Source: Rhodeus uyekii (taxonomy: Eukaryota; Chordata; Actinopteri; Cypriniformes; Acheilognathidae). From it: 64,000 bases of DNA. The position numbers and the translations under genes are program-made. Positions 9,895 through 19,875 of the stretch are shown here, one piece after another. The notes under the pieces were generated by a model. That model saw only the letters and a program-made list of their open reading frames with translations, ran no database searches and was not told the DNA's origin. How positions within the stretch are numbered: the stretch's first letter is position 1; every line of letters starts with the position of its first letter. Location of the stretch: positions 1-64,000 of the forward strand of contig JAWRVZ010000452.1 of assembly GCA_037043235.1 (NCBI GenBank), written 5' to 3'.

Positions 9895-12434
9895 TCAGTT
9901 TGGCCTCAATCTTTGACCACAGGGAGTCAGGGGATACCTCTCGCTACTTAGTGAGAGACAGAGGATAAGGATCTTGATGTTCTGGAGTTAAATGTTCTTC
10001 TACTAGGTGCTCATCAGTTTAGGCTTTGATAGGCTATGTGGAGTCAGGGTATGCCTCTTGCTACTCAGGTAGAGACAGTAGGTAAGGATCATGGTGTTCT
10101 GGATTGAGGGCTTTTTTATTAGGTGCTCATCAGTTTAGGCTTTGATAGGCTATGTGGAGTCAGGGTATGCCTCTTGCTACTCAGGTAGAGACAGTAGGTA
10201 AGGATCAAGGTGTTCTGGATTGAAGGCTTTTTTATTAGGTGCTCATAAGTTTAGGCTTTGATAGGCTATATGGAGTCAGGGTATGCTTCTTGCTACTCAG
10301 GTAGAGACAGTAGGTAAGGATCATGGTGTTCTGAATTCAAATGCTCTTTTATTAGGTGCTCATCAGTTTAGGCTTTGAAAGGCTATGTGGAGTCAGGGTT
10401 TGCCTCTTACTACTCAGGTAGAGACAGTAGGTAAGGATCATGGTGTTCTGGAGTGAAAGGCTTTTTTTTTAGGTGCTCATCAGTTTAGGCTTTGATAGGC
10501 TATGTGGAGTCAGGGTTTGCCTCTTGCTACTCAGGTGGAGACAGTAGGTAAGGATCATGGTGTTCTGGAGTGAAAGGCTTTTTTAGTAGGTGCTCATCAT
10601 TTTAGGCTTTGATAGGCTATGTGGAGTCAGGGTATGCCTCTTGCTACTCAGGTAGAGACAGTAGGTAAGGATCATGGTGTTCTGGAGTGAAAGGCTTTTT
10701 TATTAGGTGCTCATCAGTTTAGGCTTTGATAGGCTATGTGGAGTCAGGGTATGCCTCTTGCTACTCAGGTAGAGACAGTAGGTAAGGATCAAGGTGTTCT
10801 GGATTGAAGGCTTTTTTATTAGGTGCTCATAAGTTTAGGCTTTGATAGGCTATGTGGAGTCAGGGTATGCCTCTTGCTACTCAGGTAGAGACAGTAGGTA
10901 AGGATCATGGTGTTCTGGAATTAAATGCTGTTCTACCAAGTGCTCATCCTTTAAGGCTACGTTTTGGTTGACACAATTCATTATTCCTGGTGAAAATTGC
11001 CATCATTAAGGTGAGTTAGCACAAGTAAAAGGGTTTATCTTTAAAGATTCAACTTCTGGTATACACTTTTTGCATTGGCCGGGAATCGGACCCGGATCTC
11101 CCGCATGGTAAACGAGAATTCTACAATTGAACCACCAATGCTCAGTTTGGCCTCAATCTTTGACCACAGGGAGTCAGGGGATACCTCTCGCTACTTAGTG
11201 AGAGACAGAGGATAAGGATCTTGATGTTCTGGAGTTAAATGTTCTTCTACTAGGTGCTCATCAGTTTAGGCTTTGATAGGCTATGTGGAGTCAGGGTATG
11301 CCTCTTGCTACTCAGGTAGAGACAGTAGGTAAGGATCATGGTGTTCTGGATTGAGGGCTTTTTTATTAGGTGCTCATCAGTTTAGGCTTTGATAGGCTAT
11401 GTGGAGTCAGGGTATGCCTCTTGCTACTCAGGTAGAGACAGTAGGTAAGGATCAAGGTGTTCTGGATTGAAGGCTTTTTTATTAGGTGCTCATAAGTTTA
11501 GGCTTTGATAGGCTATATGGAGTCAGGGTATGCTTCTTGCTACTCAGGTAGAGACAGTAGGTAAGGATCATGGTGTTCTGAATTCAAATGCTCTTTTATT
11601 AGGTGCTCATCAGTTTAGGCTTTGAAAGGCTATGTGGAGTCAGGGTTTGCCTCTTACTACTCAGGTAGAGACAGTAGGTAAGGATCATGGTGTTCTGGAG
11701 TGAAAGGCTTTTTTATTAGGTGCTCATCAGTTTAGGCTTTGATAGGCTATGTGGAGTCAGGGTTTGCCTCTTGCTACTCAGGTGGAGACAGTAGGTAAGG
11801 ATCATGGTGTTCTGGAGTGAAAGGCTTTTTTAGTAGGTGCTCATCATTTTAGGCTTTGATAGGCTATGTGGAGTCAGGGTATGCCTCTTGCTACTCAGGT
11901 AGAGACAGTAGGTAAGGATCATGGTGTTCTGGAGTGAAAGGCTTTTTTATTAGGTGCTCATCAGTTTAGGCTTTGATAGGCTATGTGGATTCAGGGTATG
12001 CCTCTTGCTACTCAGGTAGAGACAGTAGGTAAGGATCAAGGTGTTCTGGATTGAAGGCTTTTTTATTAGGTGCTCATAAGTTTAGGCTTTGATAGGCTAT
12101 GTGGAGTCAGGGTATGCTTCTTGCTACTCAGGTAGAGACAGTAGGTAAGGATCATGGTGTTCTGAATTCAAATGCTCTTTTATTAGGTGCTCATCAGTTT
12201 AGGCTTTGAAAGGCTATATGGAGTCAGGGTATGCCTCTTGCTACTCAGGTAGAGACAGTAGGTAAGGATCATGGTGTTCTGGAATTAAATGCTGTTCTAC
12301 CAAGTGCTCATCCTTTAAGGCTACGTTTTGGTTGACACAATTCATTATTCCTGGTGAAAATTGCCATCATTAAGGTGAGTTAGCACAAGTAAAAGGGTTT
12401 ATCTTTAAAGATTCAACTTCTGGTATACACTTTT
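9895..12434. repeat. Two consecutive long monomer runs (n=7 and n=8)
   Basis: Runs of seven and eight monomers flank locus 13. They share the order of monomer types and the private variants tcaggtggagac and tttttagtaggtgc, so they are tandem duplicates of each other; the second has one more monomer. Confidence 0.8.
11071..11141 (-). tRNA. tRNA-Gly-ACC: tRNA-Gly with anticodon ACC, G18T (locus 13)
   Basis: G34A (plus 11107-11109 reads ggt) gives anticodon ACC, a glycine anticodon that eukaryotic genomes almost never use. G18T is also present. It still decodes glycine in principle. Probably a decayed copy. Next copy 1,364 bp (n=8). Confidence 0.7.
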
Positions 12435-12505
12435 TGCATTGGCCGGGAATCGGACCCGGATCTCCCGCATGGCAAACGAGAATTCTACAATTGAACCACC
12501 AATGC
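12435..12505 (-). tRNA. tRNA-Gly-GCC: tRNA-Gly(GCC), G18T copy (locus 14)
   Basis: G18T only. Its 3' flank has the agattcaac variant typical of this subfamily. Next copy 1,130 bp (n=6). Confidence 0.75.
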
Positions 12506-13520
12506 TCAGTTTGGCCTCAATCTTTGACCACAGGGAGTCAGGGGATACCTCTCGCTACTTAGTGAGAGACAGAGGATAAGGATCTTGATGTTCTGGAGTT
12601 AAATGTTCTTCTACTAGGTGCTCATCAGTTTAGGCTTTGATAGGCTATGTGGAGTCAGGGTATGCCTCTTGCTACTCAGGTAGAGACAGTAGGTAAGAAT
12701 CATGGTGTTCTGGATTGAGGGCTTTTTTATTAGGTGCTCATCAGTTTAGGCTTTGATAGGCTATGTGGAGTCAGGGTATGCTTCTTGCTACTCAGGTAGA
12801 GACAGTAGGTAAAGATCATGGTGTTCTGAATTCAAATGCTCTTTTATTAGGTGCTCATCAGTTTAGGCTTTGAAAGGCTATGTGGAGTCAGGGTTTGCCT
12901 CTTGCTACTCAGGTAGAGACAGTAGGTAAGGATCATGGTGTTCTGGAGTGAAAGGCTTTTTTATTAGGTGCTCATCAGTTTAGGCTTTGATAGGCTATGT
13001 GGAGTCAGGGTATGCCTCTTGCTACTCAGGTAGAGACAGTAGGTAAGGATCAAGGTGTTCTGGATTGAAGGCTTTTTTATTAGGTGCTCATAAGTTTAGG
13101 CTTTGATAGGCTATGTGGAGTCAGGGTATGCTTCTTGCTACTCAGGTAGAGACAGTAGGTAAGGATCATGGTGTTCTGAATTCAAATGCTCTTTTATTAG
13201 GTGCTCATCAGTTTAGGCTTTGAAAGGCTATATGGAGTCAGGGTATGCCTCTTGCTACTCAGGTAGAGACAGTAGGTAAGGATCAAGGTGTTCTGGATTG
13301 AAGGCTTTTTTATTAGGTGCTCATAAGTTTAGGCTTTGATAGGCTATGTGGAGTCAGGGTATGCCTCTTGCTACTCAGGTAGAGACAGTAGGTAAGGATC
13401 ATGGTGTTCTGGAATTAAATGCTGTTCTACCAAGTGCTCATCCTTTAAGGCTACGTTTTGGTTGACACAATTCATTATTCCTGGTGAAAATTGCCATCAT
13501 TAAGGTGAGTTAGCACAAGT

Positions 13521-13524
13521 AAAA
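13521..13524 (-). terminator. First TTTT downstream of the tRNA (candidate Pol III terminator)
   Basis: On the tRNA strand the first run of four T lies 40 nt after the discriminator base, in CCCTTTTACTTG. The same run occurs in nearly every module. The tRNA itself is followed by AAAAAGTGTA, so there is no close terminator as in most vertebrate tRNA genes, and a ~40 nt 3' trailer would be predicted. A second TTTT follows in GCGATTTTCACC. A 12 bp perfect palindrome, ATCTTTAAAGAT (13531-13542), lies in the trailer. Confidence 0.5.
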
Positions 13525-13575
13525 GGGTTTATCTTTAAAGATCCAACTTCTGGTATACACTTTTTGCATTGGCCG

Positions 13576-13586
13576 GGAATCGGACC
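13576..13586 (-). promoter_or_regulatory. Pol III B box with array-wide T55C change
   Basis: The tRNA strand reads GGTCCGATTCC over positions 52-62, against the eukaryotic B-box consensus GGTTCGAnnCC. C56 and A58 are kept, but T55 (normally pseudouridine) is C in every one of the 75 copies. TFIIIC affinity may be reduced; that is inference. Confidence 0.7.
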
Positions 13587-13617
13587 CGGATCTCCCGCAT
13601 GGCAAACGAGAATTCTA

Positions 13618-13628
13618 CCATTGAACCA
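13618..13628 (-). promoter_or_regulatory. Pol III A box of a consensus tRNA copy
   Basis: The tRNA strand reads TGGTTCAATGG over tRNA positions 8-19, which fits the eukaryotic internal A box (TRGYnnAnnnGG). It is the same in the consensus copies. Seventeen copies lose G18 (TGGTTCAATTG) and six have A15C. Confidence 0.75.
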
Positions 13629-13678
13629 CCAATGCTCAGTTTGGCCTCAATCTTTGACCACAGGGAGTCAGGGGATAC

Positions 13679-13698
13679 CTCTCGCTACTTAGTGAGAG
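13679..13698. other. Hairpin 5' of the tRNA
   Basis: CTCTCGCT, loop ACTT, then AGTGAGAG forms an 8 bp stem with one G-T pair. It lies in the diverged monomer next to the 5' side of nearly every tRNA. The ordinary monomer has a weaker counterpart (CTAC-TCAG-GTAG). The hairpin may be only a consequence of the repeat sequence. Confidence 0.5.
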
Positions 13699-13995
13699 AC
13701 AGAGGATAAGGATCTTGATGTTCTGGAGTTAAATGTTCTTCTACTAGGTGCTCATCAGTTTAGGCTTTGATAGGCTATGTGGAGTCAGGGTATGCCTCTT
13801 GCTACTCAGGTAGAGACAGTAGGTAAGGATCATGGTGTTCTGGAATCAAATGCTGTTCTACCAAGTGCTCATCCTTTAAGGCTACGTTTTGGTTGACACA
13901 AATCATTATTCCTGGTGAAAATCGCCATCATTAAGGTGAGTTAGCACAAGTAAAAGGGCTTATCTTTAAAGACCCAACTTTTGGTATACACTTTT

Positions 13996-14066
13996 TGCAT
14001 TGGCCGGGAATTGGACCCAGATCTCCCGCATGGCAAACGAGAATTCTACCATTGAACCACCAATGC
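13996..14066 (-). tRNA. tRNA-Gly-GCC: tRNA-Gly(GCC), G57A/C50T copy (locus 16)
   Basis: G57A (still a purine) and C50T (wobble) only. It starts the 1,444 bp higher-order repeat made of this type plus a G18T copy. Next copy 1,013 bp (n=5). Confidence 0.77.
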
Positions 14067-14211
14067 TCAGTTTGGCCTCAATCTTTGACCACAGGGAGTC
14101 AGGGGATACCTCTCGCTACTTAGTGAGAGACAGAGGATAAGGATCTTGATGTTCTGGAGTTAAATGTTCTTCTACTAGGTGCTCATCAGTTTAGGCTTTG
14201 ATAGGCTATGT

Positions 14212-14327
14212 GGAGTCAGGGTATGCCTCTTGCTACTCAGGTAGAGACAGTAGGTAAGGATCATGGTGTTCTGGATTGAGGGCTTTTTTATTAGGTGCTC
14301 ATCAGTTTAGGCTTTGATAGGCTATGT
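14212..14327. repeat. Representative ~116 bp satellite monomer
   Basis: One typical monomer, starting at ggagtcaggg. Landmarks in order are tatgcctcttgctactcagg, tagagacagtaggtaagga, tcatggtgttctgg, a variable segment, a T4-T7 run, attaggtgctcatcag and tttaggctttgataggc. Four recurring types differ mainly in the variable segment: gattgagggc, gattgaaggc (with tcaaggtg and cataag), gagtgaaagg, and gaattcaaatgc (one base longer, 117 bp, usually with tttgaaagg and an EcoRI site). The consensus contains no CpG. The T-run lies on the plus strand, so a plus-strand Pol III transcript would stop in every monomer. I see no coding potential. Confidence 0.92.
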
Positions 14328-15008
14328 GGAGTCAGGGTATGCCTCTTGCTACTCAGGTAGAGACAGTAGGTAAGGATCAAGGTGTTCTGGATTGAAGGCT
14401 TTTTTATTAGCTGCTCATAAGTTTAGGCTTTGATAGGCTATGTGGAGTCAGGGTATGCTTCTTGCTACTCAGGTAGAGACAGTAGGTAAGGATCATGGTG
14501 TTCTGAATTCAAATGCTCTTTTATTAGGTGCTCATCAGTTTAGGCTTTGAAAGGCTATGTGGAGTCAGGGTTTGCCTCTTACTACTCAGGTAGAGACAGT
14601 AGGTAAGGATCATGGTGTTCTGGAGTGAAAGGCTTTTTTATTAGGTGCTCATCAGTTTAGGCTTTGATAGGCTATGTGGAGTCAGGGTATGCCTCTTGCT
14701 ACTCAGGTAGAGACAGTAGGTAAGGATCAAGGTGTTCTGGATTGAAGGCTTTTTTATTAGGTGCTCATAAGTTTAGGCTTTGATATGCTATGTGGAGTCA
14801 GGGTATGCCTCTTGCTACTCAGGTAGAGACAGTAGGTAAGGATCATGGTGTTCTGGAATTAAATGCTGTTCTACCAAGTGCTCATCCTTTAAGGCTACGT
14901 TTTGGTTGACACAATTCATTATTCCTGGTGAAAATTGCCATCATTAAGGTGAGTTAGCACAAGTAAAAGGGTTTATCTTTAAAGATTCAACTTCTGGTAT
15001 ACACTTTT

Positions 15009-15079
15009 TGCATTGGCCGGGAATCGGACCCGGATCTCCCGCATGGCAAACGAGAATTCTACAATTGAACCACCAATGC
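15009..15079 (-). tRNA. tRNA-Gly-GCC: tRNA-Gly(GCC), G18T copy (locus 17)
   Basis: G18T class, second member of the 1,444 bp repeat. The neighbouring monomer reads aaggataatgg, a marker shared with the locus 19 copy. Next copy 431 bp (n=0). Confidence 0.75.
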
Positions 15080-15439
15080 TCAGTTTGGCCTCAATCTTTG
15101 ACCACAGGGAGTCAGGGGATACCTCTCGCTACTTAGTGAGAGACAGAGGATAAGGATCTTGATGTTCTGGAGTTAAATGTTCTTCTACTAGGTGCTCATC
15201 AGTTTAGGCTTTGATAGGCTATGTGGAGTCAGGGTATGCCTCTTGCTACTCAGGTAGAGACAGTAGGTAAGGATAATGGTGTTCTGGAATCAAATGCTGT
15301 TCTACCAAGTGCTCATCCTTTAAGGCTACGTTTTGGTTGACACAAATCATTATTCCTGGTGAAAATCGCCATCATTAAGGTGAGTTAGCACAAGTAAAAG
15401 GGCTTATCTTTAAAGACCCAACTTTTGGTATACACTTTT

Positions 15440-15510
15440 TGCATTGGCCGGGAATTGGACCCAGATCTCCCGCATGGCAAACGAGAATTCTACCATTGAA
15501 CCACCAATGC
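15440..15510 (-). tRNA. tRNA-Gly-GCC: tRNA-Gly(GCC), G57A/C50T copy (locus 18)
   Basis: Same changes as locus 16, 1,444 bp later in the local higher-order repeat. Next copy 1,013 bp (n=5). Confidence 0.77.
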
Positions 15511-16452
15511 TCAGTTTGGCCTCAATCTTTGACCACAGGGAGTCAGGGGATACCTCTCGCTACTTAGTGAGAGACAGAGGATAAGGATCTTGATGTTCTG
15601 GAGTTAAATGTTCTTCTACTAGGTGCTCATCAGTTTAGGCTTTGATAGGCTATGTGGAGTCAGGGTATGCCTCTTGCTACTCAGGTAGAGACAGTAGGTA
15701 AGGATCATGGTGTTCTGGATTGAGGGCTTTTTTATTAGGTGCTCATCAGTTTAGGCTTTGATAGGCTATGTGGAGTCAGGGTATGCCTCTTGCTACTCAG
15801 GTAGAGACAGTAGGTAAGGATCAAGGTGTTCTGGATTGAAGGCTTTTTTATTAGCTGCTCATAAGTTTAGGCTTTGATAGGCTATGTGGAGTCAGGGTAT
15901 GCTTCTTGCTACTCAGGTAGAGACAGTAGGTAAGGATCATGGTGTTCTGAATTCAAATGCTCTTTTATTAGGTGCTCATCAGTTTAGGCTTTGAAAGGCT
16001 ATGTGGAGTCAGGGTTTGCCTCTTACTACTCAGGTAGAGACAGTAGGTAAGGATCATGGTGTTCTGGAGTGAAAGGCTTTTTTATTAGGTGCTCATCAGT
16101 TTAGGCTTTGATAGGCTATGTGGAGTCAGGGTATGCCTCTTGCTACTCAGGTAGAGACAGTAGGTAAGGATCAAGGTGTTCTGGATTGAAGGCTTTTTTA
16201 TTAGGTGCTCATAAGTTTAGGCTTTGATAGGCTATGTGGAGTCAGGGTATGCCTCTTGCTACTCAGGTAGAGACAGTAGGTAAGGATCATGGTGTTCTGG
16301 AATTAAATGATGTTCTACCAAGTGCTCATCCTTTAAGGCTACGTTTTGGTTGACACAATTCATTATTCCTGGTGAAAATTGCCATCATTAAGGTGAGTTA
16401 GCACAAGTAAAAGGGTTTATCTTTAAAGATTCAACTTCTGGTATACACTTTT

Positions 16453-16523
16453 TGCATTGGCCGGGAATCGGACCCGGATCTCCCGCATGGCAAACGAGAA
16501 TTCTACAATTGAACCACCAATGC
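16453..16523 (-). tRNA. tRNA-Gly-GCC: tRNA-Gly(GCC), G18T copy (locus 19)
   Basis: G18T class. A one-base deletion in the adjoining monomer (cagtttagctttg) makes the spacing to the next copy 430 bp (n=0). Confidence 0.75.
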
Positions 16524-16882
16524 TCAGTTTGGCCTCAATCTTTGACCACAGGGAGTCAGGGGATACCTCTCGCTACTTAGTGAGAGACAGAGGATAAGGA
16601 TCTTGATGTTCTGGAGTTAAATGTTCTTCTACTAGGTGCTCATCAGTTTAGCTTTGATAGGCTATGTGGAGTCAGGGTATGCCTCTTGCTACTCAGGTAG
16701 AGACAGTAGGTAAGGATAATGGTGTTCTGGAATCAAATGCTGTTCTACCAAGTGCTCATCCTTTAAGGCTACGTTTTGGTTGACACAAATCATTATTCCT
16801 GGTGAAAATCGCCATCATTAAGGTGAGTTAGCACAAGTAAAAGGGCTTATCTTTAAAGACCCAACTTTTGGTATACACTTTT

Positions 16883-16953
16883 TGCATTGGCCGGGAATTG
16901 GACCCAGATCTCCCGCATGGCAAACGAGAATTCTACCATTGAACCACCAATGC
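16883..16953 (-). tRNA. tRNA-Gly-GCC: tRNA-Gly(GCC), G57A/C50T copy (locus 20)
   Basis: Third copy of the locus 16/18 type. The following monomer run is three monomers longer than in loci 16 and 18: next copy 1,362 bp (n=8). Confidence 0.77.
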
Positions 16954-18244
16954 TCAGTTTGGCCTCAATCTTTGACCACAGGGAGTCAGGGGATACCTCT
17001 CGCTACTTAGTGAGAGACAGAGGATAAGGATCTTGATGTTCTGGAGTTAAATGTTCTTCTACTAGGTGCTCATCAGTTTAGGCTTTGATAGGCTATGTGG
17101 AGTCAGGGTATGCCTCTTGCTACTCAGGTAGAGACAGTAGGTAAGGATCATGGTGTTCTGGATTGAGGGCTTTTTTATTAGGTGCTCATCAGTTTAGGCT
17201 TTGATAGGCTATGTGGAGTCAGGGTATGCCTCTTGCTACTCAGGTAGAGACAGTAGGTAAGGATCAAGGTGTTCTGGATTGAAGGCTTTTTTATTAGCTG
17301 CTCATAAGTTTAGGCTTTGATAGGCTATGTGGAGTCAGGGTATGCTTCTTGCTACTCAGGTAGAGACAGTAGGTAAGGATCATGGTGTTCTGAATTCAAA
17401 TGCTCTTTTATTAGGTGCTCATCAGTTTAGGCTTTGAAAGGCTATGTGGAGTCAGGGTTTGCCTCTTACTACTCAGGTAGAGACAGTAGGTAAGGATCAT
17501 GGTGTTCTGGAGTGAAAGGCTTTTTTATTAGGTGCTCATCAGTTTAGGCTTTGATAGGCTATGTGGAGTCAGGGTATGCCTCTTGCTACTCAGGTAGAGA
17601 CAGTAGGTAAGGATCAAGGTGTTCTGGATTGAAGGCTTTTTTATTAGGTGCTCATAAGTTTAGGCTTTGATAGGCTATGTGGAGTCAGGGTATGCCTCTT
17701 GCTACTCAGGTAGAGACAGTAGGTAAGGATCATGGTGTTCTGAATTCAAAGGCTTTTTATTAGGTGCTCATCAGTTTAGGCTTTGAAAGGCTATGTGGAG
17801 TCAGGGTTTGCCTCTTACTACTCAGGTAGAGACAGTAGGTAAGGATCATGGTGTTCTGGAGTGAAAGGCTTTTTTATTAGGTGCTCATCAGTTTAGGCTT
17901 TGATAGGCTATGTGGAGTCAGGGTATGCCTCTTGCTACTCAGGTAGAGACAGTAGGTAAGGATCAAGGTGTTCTGGATTGAAGGCTTTTTTATTAGGTGC
18001 TCATAAGTTTAGGCTTTGATAGGCTATGTGGAGTCAGGGTATGCCTCTTGCTACTCAGGTAGAGACAGTAGGTAAGGATCATGGTGTTCTGGAATTAAAT
18101 GATGTTCTACCAAGTGCTCATCCTTTAAGGCTACGTTTTGGTTGACACAATTCATTATTCCTGGTGAAAATTGCCATCATTAAGGTGAGTTAGCACAAGT
18201 AAAAGGGTTTATCTTTAAAGATTCAACTTCTGGTATACACTTTT
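16954..18244. repeat. Monomer run expanded by three monomers (n=8)
   Basis: It matches the n=5 runs after loci 16 and 18, but contains an internal ~349 bp repeat (around 17720-18060) with the short gaattcaaaggctttttatt monomer at the join. Confidence 0.75.
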
Positions 18245-18315
18245 TGCATTGGCCGGGAATCGGACCCGGATCTCCCGCATGGCAAACGAGAATTCTACAA
18301 TTGAACCACCAATGC
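18245..18315 (-). tRNA. tRNA-Gly-GCC: tRNA-Gly(GCC), G18T copy (locus 21)
   Basis: G18T only. The next monomer has ggtaatcatcag instead of ggtgctcatcag. Next copy 431 bp (n=0). Confidence 0.75.
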
Positions 18316-18675
18316 TCAGTTTGGCCTCAATCTTTGACCACAGGGAGTCAGGGGATACCTCTCGCTACTTAGTGAGAGACAGAGGATAAGGATCTTGATG
18401 TTCTGGAGTTAAATGTTCTTCTACTAGGTAATCATCAGTTTAGGCTTTGATAGGCTATGTGGAGTCAGGGTATGCCTCTTGCTACTCAGGTAGAGACAGT
18501 AGGTAAGGATCATGGTGTTCTGGAATCAAATGCTGTTCTACCAAGTGCTCATCCTTTAAGGCTACGTTTTGGTTGACACAAATCATTATTCCTGGTGAAA
18601 ATCGCCATCATTAAGGTGAGTTAGCACAAGTAAAAGGGCTTATCTTTAAAGACCCAACTTTTGGTATACACTTTT

Positions 18676-18746
18676 TGCATTGGCCGGGAATTGGACCCAG
18701 ATCTCCTGCATGGCAAACGAGAATTCTACCATTGAACCACCAATGC
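18676..18746 (-). tRNA. tRNA-Gly-GCC: tRNA-Gly(GCC), G57A/C50T/G41A copy (locus 22)
   Basis: Adds G41A (C29-A41 mismatch) to the G57A/C50T pair. Next copy 1,129 bp (n=6). Confidence 0.72.
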
Positions 18747-19804
18747 TCAGTTTGGCCTCAATCTTTGACCACAGGGAGTCAGGGGATACCTCTCGCTACT
18801 TAGTGAGAGACAGAGGATAAGGATCTTGATGTTCTGGAGTTAAATGTTCTTCTACTAGGTGCTCATCAGTTTAGGCTTTGATAGGCTATGTGGAGTCAGG
18901 GTATGCCTCTTGCTACTCAGGTAGAGACAGTAGGTAAGGATCATGGTGTTCTGGATTGAGGGCTTTTTTATTAGGTGCTCATCAGTTTAGGCTTTGATAG
19001 GCTATGTGGAGTCAGGGTATGCCTCTTGCTACTCAGGTAGAGACAGTAGGTAAGGATCAAGGTGTTCTGGATTGAAGGCTTTTTTATTAAGTGCTCATAA
19101 GTTTAGGCTTTGATAGGCTATATGGAGTCAGGGTATGCTTCTTGCTACTCAGGTAGAGACAGTAGGTAAGGATCATGGTGTTCTGAATTCAAATGCTCTT
19201 TTATTAGGTGCTCATCAGTTTAGGCTTTGAAAGGCTATGTGGAGTCAGGGTTTGCCTCTTACTACTCAGGTAGAGACAGTAGGTAAGGATCATGGTGTTC
19301 TGGAGTGAAAGGCTTTTTTATTAGGTGCTCATCAGTTTAGGCTTTGATAGGCTATGTGGAGTCAGGGTATGCCTCTTGCTACTCAGGTAGAGACAGTAGG
19401 TAAGGATCAAGGTGTTCTGGATTGAAGGCATTTTTATTAGGTGCTCATAAGTTTAGGCTTTGATAGGCTATGTGGAGTCAGGGTATGCTTCTTGCTACTC
19501 AGGTAGAGACAGTAGGTAAGGATCAAGGTGTTCTGGATTGAAGGCTTTTTTATTAGGTGCTCATAAGTTTAGGCTTTGATAGGCTATGTGGAGTCAGGGT
19601 ATGCCTCTTGCTACTCAGGTAGAGACAGTAGGTAAGGATCATGGTGTTCTGGAATCAAATGCTGTTCTACCAAGTGCTCATCCTTTAAGGCTACGTTTTG
19701 GTTGACACTATTCATTATTCCTGGTGAAAATCGCCATCATTAAGGTGAGTTAGCACAAGTAAAAGGGCTTATCTTTAAAGACCCAACTTTTGGTATACAC
19801 TTTT

Positions 19805-19875
19805 TGCATTGGCCGGGAATCGGACCCAGATCTCCCGCATGGCAAACGAGAATTCTACCATTGAACCACCAATGC
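19805..19875 (-). tRNA. tRNA-Gly-GCC: tRNA-Gly(GCC), C50T copy (locus 23)
   Basis: C50T only, same body as locus 10; the monomer block after it also resembles that after locus 10. Next copy 1,130 bp (n=6). Confidence 0.8.

Larger units (their letters stand above)
13565..13635 (-). tRNA. tRNA-Gly-GCC: tRNA-Gly(GCC), consensus copy (locus 15)
   Basis: Consensus body, with the A box, B box, trailer TTTT and hairpin annotated separately here. It is followed at the minimum spacing (431 bp, n=0) by locus 16. Confidence 0.85.
13456..13664 (-). repeat. Representative tRNA module (~209 bp) embedded in the satellite
   Basis: This is the non-satellite segment that recurs around every tRNA. On the plus strand it runs from ttttggttgacac, through a 3' flank, the tRNA on the minus strand, to a 5' linker ending tttgaccacagg. 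Satellite monomer sequence resumes on both sides: ctttaaggctacg on the left resembles the monomer's gtttaggctttg, and ggagtcagggg on the right matches the monomer's ggagtcaggg. Two monomers would be ~233 bp; the satellite part of a 431 bp base unit is ~222 bp, so the module appears to replace about 11 bp of one monomer. No target-site duplication or poly-A tail is apparent. Confidence 0.8.
13997..16883. repeat. 1,444 bp higher-order repeat, two full copies
   Basis: Copies start at 13997 and 15441, and a third starts at 16884 (periods 1,444 and 1,443). Each holds a G57A/C50T tRNA, five monomers, a G18T tRNA and a 431 bp base unit. The aaggataatgg marker is shared. The 1 bp difference comes from a g deletion near 16651. 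Confidence 0.85.

Noticed and set aside
13566..13635. tRNA on the plus strand
   Set aside because: The acceptor stem is a near-palindrome, so both strands start GCATTGG, but only the minus strand gives a D arm, GCC anticodon loop, T arm and A/B boxes in the right order.
13456..13664. tRNA-derived SINE
   Set aside because: The tRNA is complete, with a full acceptor stem and no extended SINE body or A-rich or microsatellite tail. All copies share the same junctions with the satellite and no target-site duplications. A SINE-like origin of the first insertion cannot be wholly excluded.
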